Origin: Galeruca laticollis | Lineage: Eukaryota > Arthropoda > Insecta > Coleoptera > Chrysomelidae | Assembly: GCA_963921935.1 (NCBI GenBank) | Contig: OY998180.1 | Location: forward strand, 43,547,231-43,611,230 | DNA: 64,000 bases | Reading direction: 5' to 3' | Part shown: piece by piece, positions 11,783-22,548 of the stretch | Layout of the letters: the number at the start of each line of letters is the position of its first letter | How positions within the stretch are numbered: position 1 is the stretch's first letter | Made by a program: the position numbers and the translations under genes | Notes under the pieces: model-generated | Databases searched by the model: none | What the model was told of the DNA's origin: nothing | Seen by the model: only the letters and a program-made list of their open reading frames with translations

Positions 11783-12195
11783 CATCCCCTAAATTTTGCG
11801 TTTATCAAATTTTTTAATATAAGAAAAAAAAAATTATGAACGCAAATTTTACTTCAAGTATTTTATTTAAATATTATCTTTGGATTTGACTGATAATAAA
11901 ATTTCCTTTTATTTCAGGTCGCTGTTGTAAGATGAGCCTTCATCGTGATTCTGAATCTTATGTTTCAATGTCCTCTTAAATTGATTTTAACTTATTTACA
12001 ATATTATAATAAAAAAAATAAAAAAAAATTCTTAGTTTACTTTTGTATCAATTTATGTACAATATGATTGTTCATGGAGACTTTCATTTTTTTCTATGTT
12101 TTTTTTTATGAATGGTGATATTTGTATAAATCATGTATATTAAATATACCTCTAATCCTTTCTCCGTCTGTGTATTTTAACACATAACTGTTTAC
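11783..12195 (-). other. Polypurine tract and 3' untranslated region
   Basis: Minus-strand AAATTTAGGGGATG (11783-11797) abuts the LTR and resembles the tract at 4310. The rest, up to the end of the integrase fragment, has no ORF. Confidence 0.55.
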
Positions 12196-12768
12196 TCAAT
12201 CTTCATTTTCTACAATGTATGGCCCTTCGAAAGGTATTTTTAGCTTAGCACATGTTCTCCTGTTTCTGTCTGATACTCTTAGAGCACGTACTACTACTAA
12301 ATCTCCTTTTTGAAACGTCGTCTTTACTTTCTTCTTCTTATTCATTCTACTTAAATATTTATTTGCATTGTTCTGTAAATTTTTGTTGACTTTTTCCAAA
12401 ACCTCTTCATAATTTTTATTGGCTTCTGTCTCCCATTTTCTTTCAGGTGTCAATTTTTTCATTAAATATATTGGACTTTCCCTGGTGACAGTGTTAGGTA
12501 TATTGTTTATGTAATTTTGAATTTCCTCAATATGATTCTCCCAATTTTCATGAGTCTGGTCTTTCAAAGCTATCCTTAGGAATTTTATTACTTCTCTGAT
12601 ATATCTTTCTGAGGGGTTTGCAGGTGGATGTCTGACACTAATTGTTTTTACATGTATTTGATTTTCATTGCAAATTTTTTTAAATCTACTATTTACAAAA
12701 TAAGTTACATTATCTACTATGCATTTTTCTGGTTTTATAACCTTCATGTAATCAGAAAATTTTTCCAT
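12196..12768 (-). pseudogene. Integrase, C-terminal two thirds (gypsy-like)
   Basis: About 190 codons on the minus strand. The retroviral-type integrase core is recognised from VDNVTYF (position of the second catalytic Asp), then 'NPSERYIREVIKFLR' with the catalytic Glu, followed by a 'NYINNIPNTVTRESPIYLM' segment typical of gypsy integrases and a basic C-terminal domain ending in FQKGDLVVVR...GPYIVE. The zinc-binding domain and the first catalytic Asp are missing, because the sequence is fused directly to a reverse transcriptase fragment at 12769. The enzyme would join element cDNA to chromosomal DNA; this copy cannot. Confidence 0.85.
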
Positions 12769-13060
12769 TACAATTTTGCACTTAGTCGTTTTGTATAGTC
12801 TCTACTGTTTTTATCCAAAGGAATTAGCCAAAAACTGTGTTCCAAATCAATTTTTGAAAATATTTTTGTGTTCGTTATGCGTCCAAAAATCGCTTCCACA
12901 TTCATCGAAGCCTCGTATTGTGGTACAGTGTATTGATTTATGCTTCTAGCATCTAGGCATAATCCCAATTCACCATTTGCTTTTCTCACTACCACAATAG
13001 GATTTACATATCTTGTATTGCATCTTTCTATATTTCTCTATTAAATTCTTCACTTTCTCT
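12769..13060 (-). pseudogene. Reverse transcriptase fragment (fingers and palm motif A)
   Basis: The minus strand reads VVRKANGELGLCLDARSIN... and then FSKIDLEHSFWLIPL. The latter is the gypsy-type motif with the first catalytic Asp (KIDL...FWxIPL). The YxDD motif, thumb and RNase H are absent: within a few codons the sequence passes into integrase, so more than half of pol has been deleted. The region upstream (13000-13060) carries a decayed RT linker in another frame. What remains has no catalytic capacity. Confidence 0.8.
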
Positions 13061-13065
13061 TCATA

Positions 13066-13600
13066 TTATTTATTTCCACACACTAAATCCAATTCTTCCA
13101 TATTTCCACTCCTTTCTATATTCCATAACTTCTTATTATCCTCTTCAATTGCCAATACATCCATATTCTCTTCCTCAAATTCAATTCTATTACCGTTTAA
13201 TTCTATCTCCATCTTTTCAAAATCAATTCTTGCTTTATATTTCGTTAATTCTTCTATTCCTATAACTATGTCTGTTTCTAAATTATCTACCAACAATAAT
13301 TGCATCTCAACTTCTTTCCCATCCTTCAATTCAATCCTTTGTATTACAGATCTGCTAACTTCACACAATTTCTTTCAATTTGCTCCTATTAATGTAGTTT
13401 TTGGTATTTTAATTAGCTTATTTTGGTAACTTTCAACATATTCTTCTATTAGTTTTGTTTTAATTATGGACGCTTCGGAACCTGTATCTATTAATAATTT
13501 TATTTCTTTTCCATTTAATTTCCCTTTAATATTTATTAATCCCATTATTTCTTTTAACTCTGATTCTTCCCCAAATTTTATATATTCCCTTGGATGTTCA
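13066..13600 (-). pseudogene. Aspartic protease and linker (gypsy-like)
   Basis: The active-site motif LIDTGSEASI is readable on the minus strand (DTGSEA at 13471-13488), followed by a typical retropepsin layout. A later ...LETDIVIGIEELTKYKARIDFE... segment matches the flap-to-C-terminal part, where gypsy proteases have a 'ILG.D' type motif (here VIGIEEL). A stop codon interrupts the frame at about 13374. The protease would cut the Gag-Pol polyprotein. The related element at 2.3-9.0 kb keeps the tail of this domain but has lost the DTG part. Confidence 0.75.
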
Positions 13601-13622
13601 TATGTACAGATAATATTTTTCT

Positions 13623-14018
13623 TTACATTTGGTATATGCTCGATCCAAAATTTTCATCGGGCTCTGTTTTAAGGACTATTTCTGGTTCTATGGATATCAC
13701 TCTTTCTTTCTGTCTTTGTATATTGTTCACTCTCCTTTGTTCTTCATTTCTATTGCCTCTTCCTTCAAAATTTCCATTTGTCCTTTCTGTATTATAGTCT
13801 CTTCTTTGTTCTCGTTTTTCATCTCTTTGTCTGTTTTCATAAGATCCATTTCTATTGTTTCCTTCAAATTTTCTATTTCTATAATTATTGTTATTATTAT
13901 GATATTGATCATTTTTGTTGTAGTTGTTTTGAGCATTATTGTTCCTGTTATAGTTATTGTTTCTATTATAATATCCATTGTTATTATTTCTGTTAACATA
14001 ATTATTTCTGTATTTCAT
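13623..14018 (-). pseudogene. Asn-rich basic Gag tail
   Basis: 131 codons of low complexity: NRNNNNGYYNRNNN-type sequence, then Arg/Glu-rich sequence (ENRQRDEKREQRRD), then ...ERVISIEPEIVLKTEPD. It lies between gag and protease, where nucleocapsid normally sits. It has no CCHC knuckle; its Arg/Asn richness could serve RNA binding, but that is inference. The AT-rich codons (aat, aac, aga) make this stretch a quasi-repeat. Confidence 0.5.
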
Positions 14019-14191
14019 AATTATATCTTTACATATCCTAATTTCTACCTATGTACAAAACTATATTTACATATGACTTTTTTCAATATTATTTGTTAAT
14101 TATAAACTTTGTATTTACATATTTTTTTATCTCTTCTTGACCTTTTACAATTCCTTATTCGTTTTCTAGATTCCAGTTCTATAATACAGCC

Positions 14192-15197
14192 TTATTCAAT
14201 TTTATTTTCTTTCCTAAATTTCGTCTTATTCTCTTCTCTTATTGTTTGATTCTCTTGTATCCTAAGTTTCTTTAAATTTTCCACTGTGTCCTTTTTAATT
14301 TTGTTATCCCCTATCTCATCAATTTCTCCCAATAAATTCATTAAAATTTGCGTTTCCAATTCCTTCATATTATTGTCTCTTCTTTTTATTATTATATTTC
14401 CCATAATACTCTCACTTCCTATCATTTCATTCTTGATTGTCCTATTAAAAATTCTTGGATTAATTATCTTTATATTTCTGCCAAGTTTTACTCTAATTTC
14501 GAAATTTTCTGCATAAATTATTCTTTCTACATTTTGTCTTGTTGTTTCTTCTATTTCTTTCTTAGTCTCTTGTAGTATCTTGTTAATTTCCTCTAATTTC
14601 CAATTAAGTTGTATCCCCCTATTATTATTTCTTTTTCCATATGTCACTATTCGTTTTACTATATTAACATCTAAGTCTGTTATTTTCCAATGAATCTCTT
14701 TTTCATATATTTTCATAACTTCTTCACTTCCTAGATTCTGTAAATTAATATCTACCATTTTCTCATTTATTTGTCTTTGTATTTTTACTTCGTCAATTTC
14801 CTTCTCCATTTTATTACATGATTTCTGTTCTATAGTATCATCATTTATATTTATATTTTTATTTTGTTTCTTTACATCTTCTCGATTTAAATTTTCACTC
14901 ATATTCATCAAAAGTTGTATTAATTGATCATTGCTAGTTGTATTTTCCCTTCTCTCTTGTCTCCTATTCTCTTGTTCTTCCTGATCTCCTATTGTCATAT
15001 CTCCTTCTCTCTTGTCTCCTATTCTCTTGTTCTTCCTGATCTCCTATTGTCATATCTCCTTCTGATTGGTGTCCTCCCTGCTCCAAGTATTGCACCTGAA
15101 AATCTCCTCTTCCATGACTACTTTCTTCCCTTTCTTCGTCAGATCCACTATCAACTCCTACCTGTTTTCCGTCTCTTAATGTCATTTTTCTTTCCAT
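14192..15197 (-). pseudogene. Gag-like protein, frameshifted by a 55-bp duplication
   Basis: The ATG at 15197 gives MERKMTLRDGKQVGVDSGSDEE, homologous to the gag start at 6901. After about 60 residues a 55-bp tandem duplication (repeat starts at 14951 and 15006) shifts the frame. From a second ATG at 14998 (MTIGDQEEQE) the remaining 268 codons are open. They contain a coiled coil and a C-terminus ...QENQTIREENKTKFRKE, shared with the other element. Initiation at the inner ATG would give a shortened Gag, but whether that is used is unknown. It is shorter than the gag of 5630-6901, which has additional coiled-coil repeats. Confidence 0.7.
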
Positions 15198-15335
15198 GTT
15201 ATTTTTTTTTAATACAGTCAAAAATTATTATTTCAAAGTTATTTATAATTATTTGCAAATTTTTATATTCGAGCCCTACGTTGGATGCGTCAATTGATAT
15301 GGTCTATTTTAATTTATGTAAATGAATTTTAATTT

Positions 15336-15354
15336 GCCCCACGTTGGTTCGACA
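15336..15354 (-). promoter_or_regulatory. Primer-binding-site-like sequence (right copy)
   Basis: Identical to 9848-9866 and placed directly after the 5' LTR. The same duplicated LTR-end/primer-site block is present at about 15271-15292. Confidence 0.5.
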
Positions 15355-17331
15355 TTTGATATAGTCTAATATTATGTGATGTGTTTTTATTGTTTAATTT
15401 TATTAGAATTTCCTTACGTTGTAGCGACAATTATTGTATACGTAGCTTAAGCAGCGTATTTTTATTATATTGCAAACAAGGCTTAAAACGGCATATATTA
15501 TGTATATCAAAAGTTGACAGTAGTTGTCAAAAATTTCCCGGCTATCAAATTGTAATTAGTTGAAAGATAAATCTAACATAAAATACTCGAATCACTCTTC
15601 CTCAGGGTGGGTTCAATGCGCTATTGAAAATACAAATTTTATATAAATTTCTTTGTTCTGTTTGATCTATCTAATAATATAATGTGACTGTTTGTCCAAG
15701 ACTATAAAGGCTATTCAATTCCTTTTTTGACATTCACAACGTATAAATGACTTGTATGTCACCAATAATACACAATTGTCACTTTTTGAAATAAGTTTCT
15801 AAATTTGATAAATATGTTTAATTTTTATCAACGTTCTTGAATGGTTTGAATGTTATAAATGTGAGTAACAAATTTACAAATATTTACAATTATAAATCAA
15901 ATAAATTTTAAAATTTAGTTTTCCTTTTTTTACAACAATAAAGAACCAACTCGTATCTTCCCAGATATGAACTAAATGAACAAACTATAACGCCTTATCT
16001 CTAGTACCAAAAGTTTATAAAACATTTTTGAAAGAGTTCAATCAACTTTAAAAATTTCTCTTGACTTCTCAAATATCCGAAATGTCTTTATTTTATTGTA
16101 TCTTCAAATTATTTAATATTCTATGCGAATTGAAAAGTTTAGATGCATCTACAATTTAATTTGTTTTTAAGGCCTGAATCTTTCAATTAAATAATAATTC
16201 TGGAGTGGACTCACCAGTATTCGATGATAACAGTCAGAGCTCGTACAATTCTAAAAACTTTAGAATTCTGGATCTTACACCTCTGCTTCAATCTTGACAA
16301 AGTTTTTTTTATCACTCACGCACATAATTTAAATGGGTTACCGAATAATGCTTTCTATTATTAATCACTGTTGAAATTATTATAATTCAAAATTTTTGGA
16401 TAGATCTAAAAAGTATATGTTACTCTTTGGAGAGCTCCTACTTAGAAGTTCTCTCTTCGCAGGATTCAACGTTACTCCATATTTTTTTTCAATAAACAAC
16501 CCAAATTATATTGTGGTTACCAAACTTTCTCTTTTTTCAAAAAAAAAACTAAATTTTTATCTCCTTACTATAAATAGATTTGGATTTCTTGTATTAACTA
16601 AATACCTTACAATGACTATTTATTTCTCTAATCTTGAATATCTTTTGAATTGTCATCGGAATGTCATCAGAAATTAAATAGGGCCAAATTTTATGTATAC
16701 AGGGTTTTTCAATTATATTGAGTATATAGACAAAACAGGGTTTTCCAAAAGTATTGCATAAGAATATATTAAGTGAATTCTTTAATATTTGAAATAGGAG
16801 TACTGTATTAAATTTTATTGTAGTTTATTTTATATGAATTTAATTATATGTTATATCTTTGATTTCAATAAGGTTTTTTTAATTTACCCCAGTATCTTTA
16901 AAAAAATTATTTGGGTTCAATAATGTCACACAGTGCACTTACCTTTATATCTCTTTTAATTATTAAATTTTTTTAAATGAGCACTCAGCTTCTCAGGATG
17001 TTGAGTTCATAAGATTAAATATTCATGATTCCTTTAACAATAAGCGCCAGATTTTAATATTGAATTTTGATAAAAACAATTTGTGATCAAAAATATTTGT
17101 ATTCAATAAATTTTAAATTTTTCTCTTAAATAGTTTGAATTCTTATTATATCGGTGTCATGTATATATGTACAAGGTACATTATAAAGTTTAAATGAATT
17201 TCTTTAGTTTGATTTAGTTTAAATTTGACTCTCGAATAGTTTTCCTTTCAATAATCTTATACTCGTCAATATCTTAAATTGTAATTGACTCGTGTTAGAT
17301 ATATATACAGTGTGTAGCATTATTTTTCCAC

Positions 17332-17336
<5 letters not shown>
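15355..17336 (-). repeat. Full LTR, tandem element (right, 5' LTR)
   Basis: About 1.98 kb, paired with 9867-11782. Its outer end 'ccacattaa' meets (TA)n. A 66-bp stretch at about 16494-16560 has no counterpart in the other copy. No ORF is credible. Confidence 0.8.

Positions 17337-17415
<79 letters not shown>
17337..17415. repeat. (TA)n microsatellite, then GATA repeats
   Basis: A long pure TA tract at the outer end of the LTR, followed by a short run of GATA units up to about 17430. Confidence 0.95.
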
Positions 17416-17416
<1 letters not shown>

Positions 17417-17440
17417 TAGATAGATAGATATACGAGTATA

Positions 17441-17836
17441 TACCACTCATTCTCTGTAACCTCTTTTGCGTGATACGCCCATTAAATTCTGTTTTTGTTT
17501 TACACTCCACGCGTTATTCTTTCATCTTTTCATTGGTTATTTGTCCATTTCCAGGGTCGGAAGGTTCAGATAGGAGAGCTATAGGCACCTCCGTGTCTTT
17601 GTTGGTTGTTGTCCTGAAAACTCGGGATCTTCCACTTGAAGGCACAAATGTGCGTTTGGTTATCTTGTTGATCCGTTGTTTGTGTTTTCTCATGTTTCAA
17701 TTAACATCCTTGCTCCCAAGTTATACACCCTTTCTTGGTTATACCGTGCTGATGACGGCTAATGAGCCAGAAACATGCATGTCTATGGTTACACTCATTC
17801 TCTGTAACCTCTTATGCCCGTTAAATTCTGTTTTTG

Positions 17837-17838
<2 letters not shown>
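17441..17838 (+). mobile_element. Diverged ribozyme-bearing repeat, about 1.1 units
   Basis: One unit of about 349 bp plus about 48 bp of the next: 'cactcattctctgtaacctc' occurs at both ends (about 17443 and 17791). The sequence is clearly homologous to the 358-bp tandem array at 20.4-23.0 kb ('cacaaatgtgcgtttggtt', 'cttggttataccgt', 'gaaacatgcatgt') but well diverged. It is flanked by (TA)n on both sides. A copy slightly longer than one unit is what insertion of a circular or multimeric RNA-derived copy would leave, though excision from a tandem array could do the same. Confidence 0.65.
17743..17789 (+). ncRNA. Hammerhead-ribozyme-like motif, type I
   Basis: The order of elements is: ACCGTG (stem I 5' side), core CTGATGA, stem II GGCT/AGCC with loop AATG, core GAAA, a very short palindromic stem III (ACATGCATGT), the cleavage triplet GTC, then TATGGT (stem I 3' side). 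ACCGTG pairs with TATGGT through two G-U pairs, where the array copies have Watson-Crick pairs, so pairing is kept despite divergence. The weak point is the closing pair of stem II (C with A). Predicted cleavage follows the C of GTC at 17783. Confidence 0.65.
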
Positions 17839-17892
<54 letters not shown>

Positions 17893-17924
17893 TATATAAA
17901 TATATGCATATATATATATATTAT
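17839..17924. repeat. (TA)n and TA-rich sequence
   Basis: A pure TA tract to about 17888, then mixed TA-rich sequence up to the start of the LTR-like block. Confidence 0.85.
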
Positions 17925-18390
17925 ACTATATATGATAAATACTTACTTACTTTTGATTATGAAATTTAAATGTAGCTGTTTATTATTTAGAATTTTTGTT
18001 TAGTTTGGCTAGCTCAGTTAGTTATTATTAATTTTGTTTAGTAATTTATTTTAATTTGATTATTCTGGAGCATGAAATCCTTTTTCTCTTTGAGTCCTGG
18101 CTTTTTATATTGTTGTAATTGTTTAAATAAAAAGAAAACACATTATTTTGAAATAGATTTAATTTTAAATTCAATATGTTATATTTGAAAAAAATAATAT
18201 GAGACGCCACTGGTTGTATTGTATCTACTTATTTATTTTAATCATTTCATCAATGCGCATGCGTGAAAAACTAGTCATGCGCTTTAGCATAAAACGAACA
18301 ATTCTTACACTAAAGAAGCATCTATATTTATACAAACATAGTTTGTTTGACGATGCAGACAAGTAAATGGTTCAAAAAAAACATAAAAGA

Positions 18391-18480
<90 letters not shown>

Positions 18481-20002
18481 TAGATATATATGATACAAAT
18501 TGCTGTGGAAAGAAAATAGTTATATACATAGATAGAAATATAGGAATTATATACAGATGGGCATAGTTATTACATTATGAAATTTCAATCACCAGATTTA
18601 TGCGATTACAAGATGGCGTAAGTACATATTTTAATTTATATAAAATTCGGCCTTTTATTAATTTTAACTATTTATGCAATTAATTAACGATATAAAGTCT
18701 GTACTCTTTCTTTTTCAGATCGATCTTATATGCAAATGTTTATCAATTTATGAAATCAATCACTTATTTGAGTAATTTGAGTTTTTACTCTGATTATTGG
18801 CCAATAATGATTTAAAAACACTGACCTGTTGCTTTTGAATTGGGATGAAAGTCTCTGGATCCCAGGAACACTCCGCTGAAGCTCCAAAAAACCAAAATTA
18901 ATGAAAGTTTCGTAGATTCTTGCCGAAAAACTTGATCCAATTGACTGTGAGTATTACTAAGATTGTATTTAATAGTACTTTATAGGTTTAAATGTCTTAA
19001 ACCGGGAATTTCTTGAAATTTCAGGAACACCATCACACACACTCCTCGCTTCTTGACACCAGCTTCCCTAATTATTTAAGCGTCCCCTCGATTCTCTACT
19101 TTTTTCAACAAACAGTCTTTTGTTCTTTTTCAGGTCACTATTTCAAAGTTTATTTGTTGATTCACAATTTGTTCTGTCATATTTTATAACCAATAAAATA
19201 TTGTCTTTTGCAATCAGATTATTTGAAACTTCTTTCACTTATTAAAAAATTTCATACATACACTCTTTTACATTATTAGTTCATTTATAGAGTTCCTATG
19301 AGTTTTTTCATCATACAAATAAATTAAAATTGGTTATACATAGATACATTTACATGGTACAACATTCAATATTATTATTGATAATATATCACTGTTACAC
19401 TCTTATTATTCATAAATATAAATTCTCTTATGTTATTTGTCTAAACTCTTTGCATTATATTATTTATAATAAACTTTAACAAATTACTATTTATTGATTC
19501 AATGTTTATTTTATTTACCATATATCATTTGTCTATATGTCATTATTTGTTTATCTATGACAATCTATTGAATTCTATTCTATTCAATATTTGTATTTGT
19601 TTTTATTCTTAAATTAATGATTATAATGAATTATCTATAATAATATTTGTATTCTAATGTAACTACTTATATCTAAAATTCTCTTGACTTGACTATATAA
19701 TTATTTCTTTTTAGGTGAACAGCTGGTTATGGTATGGAAAATATTCTTCGTCTTAGGCAACTTTATTTACATCATTACATTGGTTAGGCAATCTCTATAT
19801 TTTGTATTATTATTGAGGTAATTCCTTATTTATTATATTGTTATAGGCTATTATTTAATATATCTTTATTTGATATGTTGTTTAAATTAAGAAAAGTGTT
19901 TCCTTTTTACCTGTTTTCTTAAATTATATTATTTTCATATATTTTAATACTAGCAACATATTTTTATAATACTAATTCTCTTATTATCTATGATATCTGG
20001 TT

Positions 20003-20003
<1 letters not shown>
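17925..20003 (-). repeat. Divergent solo LTR-like block
   Basis: About 2.08 kb without ORFs. It carries landmarks of the 2309-4310 LTR in the same order: 'gctagctcagt' near its left end, 'aaacactgacctg' in the middle, 'ttcaacaaacag...ctttttcagg', and an end '...ggttcaa' directly followed by (TA)n at 20004. It also shares 'ttggccaataatga' with the LTR remnant at 1-1787. I infer a solo LTR of the same superfamily. It contains its own (TA)n tract at 18394-18478. Confidence 0.5.
18394..18478. repeat. (TA)n microsatellite inside the LTR-like block
   Basis: A pure TA tract, followed by 'catagatatatatgata'. Confidence 0.95.

Positions 20004-20041
<38 letters not shown>
20004..20041. repeat. (TA)n microsatellite
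   Basis: A TA tract at the outer end of the solo-LTR-like block. Confidence 0.95.
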
Positions 20042-20045
<4 letters not shown>

Positions 20046-20441
20046 CATATACATATATCTTTTACGAATAAAATTCCTTGGAATCGGCCATTAATTATTT
20101 ATTACTATTTTGGTGATGTCATATAAAAAACATAAAAAATACTTTACTACGCCATTTTAAAGTAGGTACAAAGTTAGATAAAAACCTAGAAGAGATATCT
20201 TCAGGTAGTCAACAAATACAATATACAAATTAATGAGACTCAAAAAGATAACAGAAAAAACAAACAAACTTACATGCAGAAAACACAACCTTCAACACCT
20301 CAGGCTGTAGGAATAAATGCAATAAAAATATATTTGATAACAAATTTTACTACATTCAGCCAAAACCAACGTACACTCCTTTCGCTTGAAAGAAAGTTGT
20401 ATACTGTTTCCACCTTAAATGTATTTTAATTGATACCGGAT
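20042..20441. other. Unrecognised 400-bp spacer
   Basis: AT-rich, with no ORF and no similarity that I can see to the array which follows. It could be the body of an unidentified short element. Confidence 0.4.
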
Positions 20442-20729
20442 TTATTTTTGCGTGCTTTCCCATGAAAACACTTGTTGTTTGCTCTTTGTTTTTGTTAAAT
20501 TCACGCGTTATCCATTTTTGATCTTTTTTTCTTCACCTTGGGTTGGTTTTTTCCAGGCAGGAGGGCTTTATGCGCCTCCATGTTGATATTGGTTGTTGTT
20601 CCAAAATCGGAATCTTCCAATTGATGGCACAAATGTGCGTTTGGTTGTCCTGTTATTTTCCGTTGTTTGTGTTCTTCCATGTTTCATTCAATATCGTTGC
20701 TCCCAAGTTTCACACCCATACTTGGTTAT

Positions 20730-20776
20730 ACCGTACTGATGAAGGCTAATTAGCTAGAAACATGCATGTTTACGGT
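20730..20776 (+). ncRNA. Hammerhead-like motif, copy 1
   Basis: Stem I ACCGTA/TACGGT (6 bp, all Watson-Crick, extendable by GGT/ACC across a small internal loop in sibling copies), core CTGATGA and GAAA intact, stem II GGCT/AGCT with loop AATT, stem III ACATGCATGT. The cleavage triplet is GTT, permitted but less usual than GTC. The pair closing stem II is A-A, a mismatch, which could lower activity. Confidence 0.6.
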
Positions 20777-21087
20777 TACTACTCCTCTTCAGTAACCTCT
20801 TTATTTTTGCGTGCTTTCCCATGAAAACACTTGTTGTTTGCTCTTTGTTTTTGTTAAATTCACGCGTTATCCATTTTTCATCTTGTTTCTTCACCTTGGG
20901 TTAGTTTTTTCCAGACAGGAGGGCTTTATGCGCCTCCGTGTTGATATTGGTTGTTGTTCCAAAATCGGAATCTTCCAATTGATGGCACAAATGTGCGTTT
21001 GGTTGTCCTGTTATTTTCCGTTGTTTGTGTTCTTCCATGCTTAATTCAACATCGTTGCTCCCAAGTTTCACATCCATACTTGGTTAT

Positions 21088-21134
21088 AACGTACCGATGA
21101 AGGCTAATGAGCTAGAAAAATGCATGTTTACGGT
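21088..21134 (+). ncRNA. Hammerhead-like motif, copy 2 (core mutated)
   Basis: The core reads CCGATGA instead of CTGATGA, stem I starts AACGTA, and stem III has lost a base (GAAAAATGCATG). Expected to be inactive. Confidence 0.6.
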
Positions 21135-21445
21135 TACCACTCCTCTTCAGTAACCTCTTTATTTTTGCGTGCTTTCCCATGAAAACACTTGTTGTTTGCT
21201 CTTTGTTTTTGTTAAATTCACGCGTTATCCATTTTTGATCTTGTTTCTTCACCTTGGGTTGGTTTTTTCCAGACAGGAGGGCTTTATGCGCCTCCGTGTT
21301 GATATTGGTTGTAGTTACAAAATCGGAATCTTCCAATTGATGGCACAAATGTGCGTTTGGTTGTCCTGTTATTTTCCATTGTTTGTGCTCTTCCATGTTT
21401 CATTCAACATCGTTGCTCCCAAGTTTCACATCCATACTTGGTTAT

Positions 21446-21492
21446 ACCGTACTGATGAAGGCTAATGAGCTAGAAACATGCATGTTTACAGT
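21446..21492 (+). ncRNA. Hammerhead-like motif, copy 3
   Basis: CTGATGA and GAAA are intact with loop AATG in stem II. Stem I pairs ACCGTA with TACAGT, leaving one C-A mismatch. Confidence 0.6.
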
Positions 21493-21802
21493 TACCAATC
21501 CTCTTCAGTAACCTCTTTATTTTTGCGTGCTTTCCCATGAAAACACTTGTTGTTTGCTCTTTTTTTTGTGAAATTCACGCGTTATCCATTTTTGATCTTG
21601 TTTCTTCACCTTGGGTTGGTTTTTTCCAGACAGGAGGGCTTTATGCGCCTCCATGTTGATATTGGTTGTTGTTCCAAAATCGGAATCTTCCAATTGATGG
21701 CACAAATGTGCGTTTGGTTGTCCTGTTATTTTCCGTTGTTTGTGTTCTTCCATGTTCCATTCAATATCGTTGCTCAAAAGTTTCACACCCATACTTGGTT
21801 AT

Positions 21803-21849
21803 ACCGTACTGATGAAGGCTAATTAGCTAGAAACATGCATGTTTACGGT
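21803..21849 (+). ncRNA. Hammerhead-like motif, copy 4
   Basis: Same sequence as copy 1, with full stem I pairing and an intact core. Confidence 0.6.
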
Positions 21850-22156
21850 TACTACTCCTCTTCAGTAACCTCTTTATTTTTGCGTGCTTTCCCATACACT
21901 TGTTGTTTGCTCTTTGTTTTTGTTAAATTCACGCGATATCCATTTTTCATCTTGTTTCTTCACCTTGGGTTGGTTTTTTCCAGACAGGAGGGCTTTATGC
22001 GCCTCCGTGTTGATATTGGTTGTTGTTACAAAATCGGAATCTTCCAATTGATGGCACAAATGTGCGTTTGGTTGTCCTGTTATTTTCCATTGTTTGTGTT
22101 CTTCCATGTTTCATTCAACATCGTTGCTCCCAAGTTTCACATCCATACTTGGTTAT

Positions 22157-22203
22157 ACCGTACTGATGAAGGCTAATGAGCTAGAAACATGCATGTTTAC
22201 AGT
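22157..22203 (+). ncRNA. Hammerhead-like motif, copy 5
   Basis: Same as copy 3: intact core, with one mismatch in stem I (TACAGT). Confidence 0.6.
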
Positions 22204-22501
22204 TACCAATCCTCTTCAGTAACCTCTTTATTTTTGCGTGCTTTCCCATGAAAACACTTGTTGTTTGCTCTTTTTTTTGTTAAATTCACGCGTTATCCAT
22301 TTTTGATCTTGTTTCTTCACCTTGGCAGACAGGAGGGCTTTATGCGCCTCCGTGTTGATATTGGTTGTTGTTCCAAAATCGGAATCTTCCAATTGATGGC
22401 GCAAATGTGCGTTTGGTTGTCCTGTTATTTTCCGTTGTTTGTGTTCTTCCATGTTTCATTCAACATCGTTGCTCCCAAGTTTCACATCCATACTTAGTTA
22501 T

Positions 22502-22548
22502 ACCATACTGATGAAGGCTAATGAGCTAGAAACATGCATGTTTACGGT
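22502..22548 (+). ncRNA. Hammerhead-like motif, copy 6
   Basis: Intact core. Stem I is ACCATA against TACGGT, with one A-C mismatch. Confidence 0.6.

Larger units (their letters stand above)
9042..17336 (-). mobile_element. Tandem, deleted copies of a second gypsy-like element
   Basis: In minus-strand order: full LTR (17336-15355), primer site, gag, Asn-rich gag tail, protease, partial reverse transcriptase fused to partial integrase, polypurine tract, full LTR (11782-9867), primer site, the first part of gag again (9709-9105), then a jump to the last 63 bp of an LTR (9104-9042). The order LTR-internal-LTR-internal-LTR is what recombination between LTRs of two copies gives. Both copies show the same 55-bp duplication in gag, so they derive from one parent. 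The two full LTRs differ by scattered substitutions and by a 66-bp indel, so this array is older than the element at 2.3-9.0 kb. Confidence 0.75.

Noticed and set aside
17295..18529. Open frames through TA tracts (Ile-Tyr repeats)
   Set aside because: TA dinucleotides cannot form stops in these frames, so the ORFs are an artefact of the microsatellite.
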